A DNA stretch of 7,703 nucleotides from Caldifarciminota bacterium (lineage in GTDB: Bacteria > Hydrothermota > Tepidihabitantia > SM23-42): contig DAOVAN010000078.1 in assembly GCA_030671005.1 (NCBI GenBank), forward strand, positions 1 to 7,703, written 5' to 3'. The translations under genes and the position numbers were made by a program. Of this stretch, positions 5,687 to 7,703 are shown one piece after another; the first letter of the stretch is position 1; the number at the start of each line of letters is the position of its first letter. The notes beneath the pieces are model-generated. The model did no database searches, was not told where the DNA came from, and saw only the letters and a program-made list of their open reading frames with translations.

Positions 5687-7318
5687 TCAGAATATGATTG
5701 GTTCATGATAGATGCCGAATTCTTCCTTCAGGGTATTACACATTTCGCCAATTGTTGTATACTCGCGCACGCAATCAATGATTCTCGGCATGAGGTTTTC
5801 ACCATCTACCGCTGCCTTGCGCAATAGCTTAAGTGATTCCTTGACTCTTCGGTTGTTACGTTCTTTCTTAATCCTCTTCAGACCTTGTATCTGCTTTCTC
5901 TCAACTTCCCGGGAAATACTCAGGATTTCAATCTTAGGTTTCTGATCGTCCTCAAAGATATTCACGCCTACGTGAAACTTCTCGTGCTTTTCCAAAGCCT
6001 TCTGGTATTGATATGCGCTTCGCGAGATCTCCTTTTGGAAAAATCCCTTCTCGATGGCCGGTATGACACCGCCCAATTTATCAATTCTCTCGAAGTATTT
6101 GTGAGCTCCTTTCTCTAATTCATTGGTCAATGCTTCAACGTAGTATGAACCACCTAAGGGGTCGATGGTATTCGCCACCCCAGTCTCACACGCCAACAGC
6201 TGTTGAGTGCGCAAAGCTAGCTTCACCGCTTGCTCAGTTGGCAAAGCATAGGTTTCGTCCATCGAATTCGTGTGCAATGATTGTGTACCGCCCAGAACCG
6301 CCGAAAGCGCTTGATAGGCAGTGCGCATGATATTGTTCTCGGGTTGCTGCGCTGTCAGTGTGCAACCAGCGGTCTGTGTATGGAATCTCATCACATATGA
6401 GCGCGGGTCTTCGGCATTGTACTTTTCGCGCATCACGCGTGCCCAGATTCTGCGTGCAGCTCGATACTTTGCAATCTCTTCGAAGAAATCTAGATGTGAA
6501 TTGAAAAAAAATGAAAGACGCGGCGCAAATTTGTCGACTGAAAGTCCAGCTCTAATTCCATGTTCGACATAAGTGAAACCATTCTTCAATGTAAATGCGA
6601 GTTCTTGCGTAGCTGTGGCACCGGCCTCCCTGATGTGATATCCCGAAATCGATATCGTGTTCCATTTCGGCACATGTTCAGAACAATATTCAACAGTGTC
6701 GGTAATGATCTTCATTGATGGTTCAGGCGGATAAATCCAGGTCTTTTGCGCCTGATACTCTTTTAGCATGTCGTTCTGAATCGTGCCGGTCAGAATATTT
6801 GCCGGTACGCCCTGCTTCTCACCGACGACGATATACATTGCCAATAGCATTGCCGCCGGCGGGTTGATCGTCATCGACGTCGATATACTCTCAAGTGGTA
6901 TGGCATTGAAGATTATCTCCATATCTCTCAGACTGTCGACCGCGACGCCACACTTACCAACCTCACCGCGTGCAACAGGATCGTCCGAGTCCCGCCCATA
7001 AAGAGTAGGAAAATCAAATGCGACTGAGAGCCCGGTTTGACCGTGCCTCAACAGATACTTGTAGCGTTTGTTCGTGTCTTTAGGGCTACCGAATCCCGAG
7101 AATTGACGCATTGTCCACAAGCGTCCACGGTACATATTTGTGTAAACACCCCGGACGTATGGAAATGCACCAGGAAAACCGACATCGCGGGCATAATCAG
7201 TATCCGAGATGTCATCAGGGGTATAGAGAACCTTCACTGGCAAGCCAGAAACTGTTGTGAACTTAGAATCTCGCTCCTTGCAAGTAGCTAATTTCTTTTT
7301 CCATTCTTCCTTTTTCAT
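5687..7318 (-). CDS. B12-dependent acyl-CoA mutase large subunit, isobutyryl-CoA mutase-like active site (543 aa)
   Basis: This is the substrate-binding TIM-barrel subunit of the methylmalonyl-CoA mutase family, which would normally be annotated as methylmalonyl-CoA mutase. Family blocks in order: RGVYTNMYRGRLWTMRQ (56-72), GQTGLSVAFDFPT (93-105), STSMTINPPA (146-155), GTIQND (178-183), SISGYHIREAGATA (223-236, with His228 matching the catalytic His244), QSLHTNS, and an end typical of split large subunits. The substrate-choosing positions differ from true methylmalonyl-CoA mutase: Phe73 replaces Tyr89 and Gln191 replaces Arg207, with the same 118-residue spacing. Streptomyces IcmA has this pair (Phe80, Gln198), because its substrate lacks the free carboxylate that the Arg binds. 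The predicted reaction is isobutyryl-CoA to butyryl-CoA or a similar neutral pair. The ATG at 7318 has TAGGAGG six bases upstream, overlapping the chaperone gene's stop. Family certain, substrate inferred. Confidence 0.93.
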   Translation of the reverse strand: MKKEEWKKKLATCKERDSKFTTVSGLPVKVLYTPDDISDTDYARDVGFPGAFPYVRGVYTNMYRGRLWTMRQFSGFGSPKDTNKRYKYLLRHGQTGLSVAFDFPTLYGRDSDDPVARGEVGKCGVAVDSLRDMEIIFNAIPLESISTSMTINPPAAMLLAMYIVVGEKQGVPANILTGTIQNDMLKEYQAQKTWIYPPEPSMKIITDTVEYCSEHVPKWNTISISGYHIREAGATATQELAFTLKNGFTYVEHGIRAGLSVDKFAPRLSFFFNSHLDFFEEIAKYRAARRIWARVMREKYNAEDPRSYVMRFHTQTAGCTLTAQQPENNIMRTAYQALSAVLGGTQSLHTNSMDETYALPTEQAVKLALRTQQLLACETGVANTIDPLGGSYYVEALTNELEKGAHKYFERIDKLGGVIPAIEKGFFQKEISRSAYQYQKALEKHEKFHVGVNIFEDDQKPKIEILSISREVERKQIQGLKRIKKERNNRRVKESLKLLRKAAVDGENLMPRIIDCVREYTTIGEMCNTLKEEFGIYHEPIIF

Positions 7319-7323
7319 GACAC

Positions 7324-7330
7324 CCTCCTA
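7324..7330 (-). promoter_or_regulatory. Ribosome binding site overlapping the chaperone gene stop codon
   Basis: TAGGAGG on the minus strand begins with the TAG stop of the upstream gene and ends five bases before the mutase ATG at 7318. This implies translational coupling of chaperone and mutase, in line with their joint function. Confidence 0.75.
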
Positions 7331-7703
7331 GCGTCTGGTTCTAATCATCTTCGCGGTAATGTCAGCTGCTACACGGTACGGATCGAGTTGCCGTTTGTAT
7401 ATCTTATCGACCAGTTTCTTCAATTCATCCTCACTGACTACCCTCTCCCTTAAGTGTGATCGGATCTTTTGTTCGATCAGTTCATGAATGCGCAGTAACA
7501 GTCTTTCCTTCCGCTTCTGTTCCAAACCACCGCTTTTCTTCAAAGACTCACCGTGTTCTTCAACGGCGGACACGAGCTCAGTTATACCCTCATCTTTTGT
7601 GGCTACTGTCTTCAAGATTGGATAATGCCATCCCAACTTCTGTTCACGTAGTTCGAAGACAAATTTGAGTTCGGTCAATAATCGTTCAGCCCCTTCGCGG
7701 TCA
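7328..7703 (-). CDS. meaB: MeaB/ArgK-type G-protein chaperone of the B12 mutase, C-terminal part (cut by right edge)
   Basis: An open frame runs in from the right edge (first full codon 7702-7700) for 124 residues to a TAG. MeaB loads adenosylcobalamin into acyl-CoA mutases and protects them, using GTP hydrolysis. The visible part begins DREGAERLLTEL, then GWHYPILKTVATKDEGITEL, which is the last strand and helix of the G domain. A charged helical C-terminal region follows that is involved in dimerisation in this family, with the terminal DPYRVA motif. The GTP-binding P-loop and switch regions lie outside the window. A TTG at 7678 is not the start, because the match continues upstream of it to the edge. 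Only nine bases separate its stop from the mutase ATG. Which mutase it serves is inferred from position. Confidence 0.9.
   Translation of the reverse strand, partial: DREGAERLLTELKFVFELREQKLGWHYPILKTVATKDEGITELVSAVEEHGESLKKSGGLEQKRKERLLLRIHELIEQKIRSHLRERVVSEDELKKLVDKIYKRQLDPYRVAADITAKMIRTRR

Noticed and set aside
5654..5689. Possible reassignment of TGA to an amino acid, since several TGA stops are followed by open frame to the next gene
   Set aside because: The proteins end where their families normally end (for example HGNIPL in the carboxyltransferase), good ribosome sites precede the next genes, and in-phase spacing has a one-in-three chance per junction.

Overview
This window is a compact bacterial gene cluster for branched and odd-chain acyl-CoA metabolism. 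Every recognisable gene lies on the minus strand, so transcription runs from high to low coordinates. In that order the genes are: the C-terminal part of a MeaB/ArgK-type G-protein chaperone (cut by the right edge); a coenzyme B12-dependent acyl-CoA mutase large subunit; its cobalamin-binding small subunit; a metallo-beta-lactamase-fold hydrolase; the carboxyltransferase subunit of an acyl-CoA (propionyl-CoA type) carboxylase; biotin carboxylase; a biotin carboxyl carrier protein; and, cut by the left edge, the first residues of a second mutase large subunit.

Layout. 7703-5195 is the mutase block (chaperone, large, small), with short gaps and strong GGAGG-type ribosome sites. 5171-4326 is the hydrolase, followed by the carboxyltransferase at 4268-2721. 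The region 2720-2362 holds no gene I can support. It is packed with inverted and direct repeats, including two tandem 48-nt hairpin units. 2361-367 holds biotin carboxylase and carrier protein, which are in the same frame and separated by one TGA stop. The region 366-162 holds a large AT-rich imperfect palindrome that lies close to the second mutase, whose N-terminus looks short.

How the genes work together. The carboxylase would convert propionyl-CoA (or a similar acyl-CoA) to methylmalonyl-CoA, and a methylmalonyl-CoA mutase would convert that to succinyl-CoA. The complete mutase at 7318-5687, however, has Phe and Gln at the two positions that are Tyr89 and Arg207 in Propionibacterium methylmalonyl-CoA mutase. 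This pair is the hallmark of isobutyryl-CoA mutase. The fragment at the left edge keeps the Tyr. The cluster therefore probably carries two mutases of different substrate specificity: one that interconverts butyryl-CoA and isobutyryl-CoA (or a related neutral acyl pair), and one true methylmalonyl-CoA mutase that works with the carboxylase. No methylmalonyl-CoA epimerase is visible. The small subunit has a Lys/Arg-rich tail with an AT-hook-like core.

Organism. The window shows a mid-GC bacterium with split carboxylase and mutase subunits and with AT-rich intergenic palindromes. I associate such repeats with genomes of uncultured candidate phyla (for example the WOR-3 or Omnitrophota kind), but this is an impression and not a demonstrated assignment.
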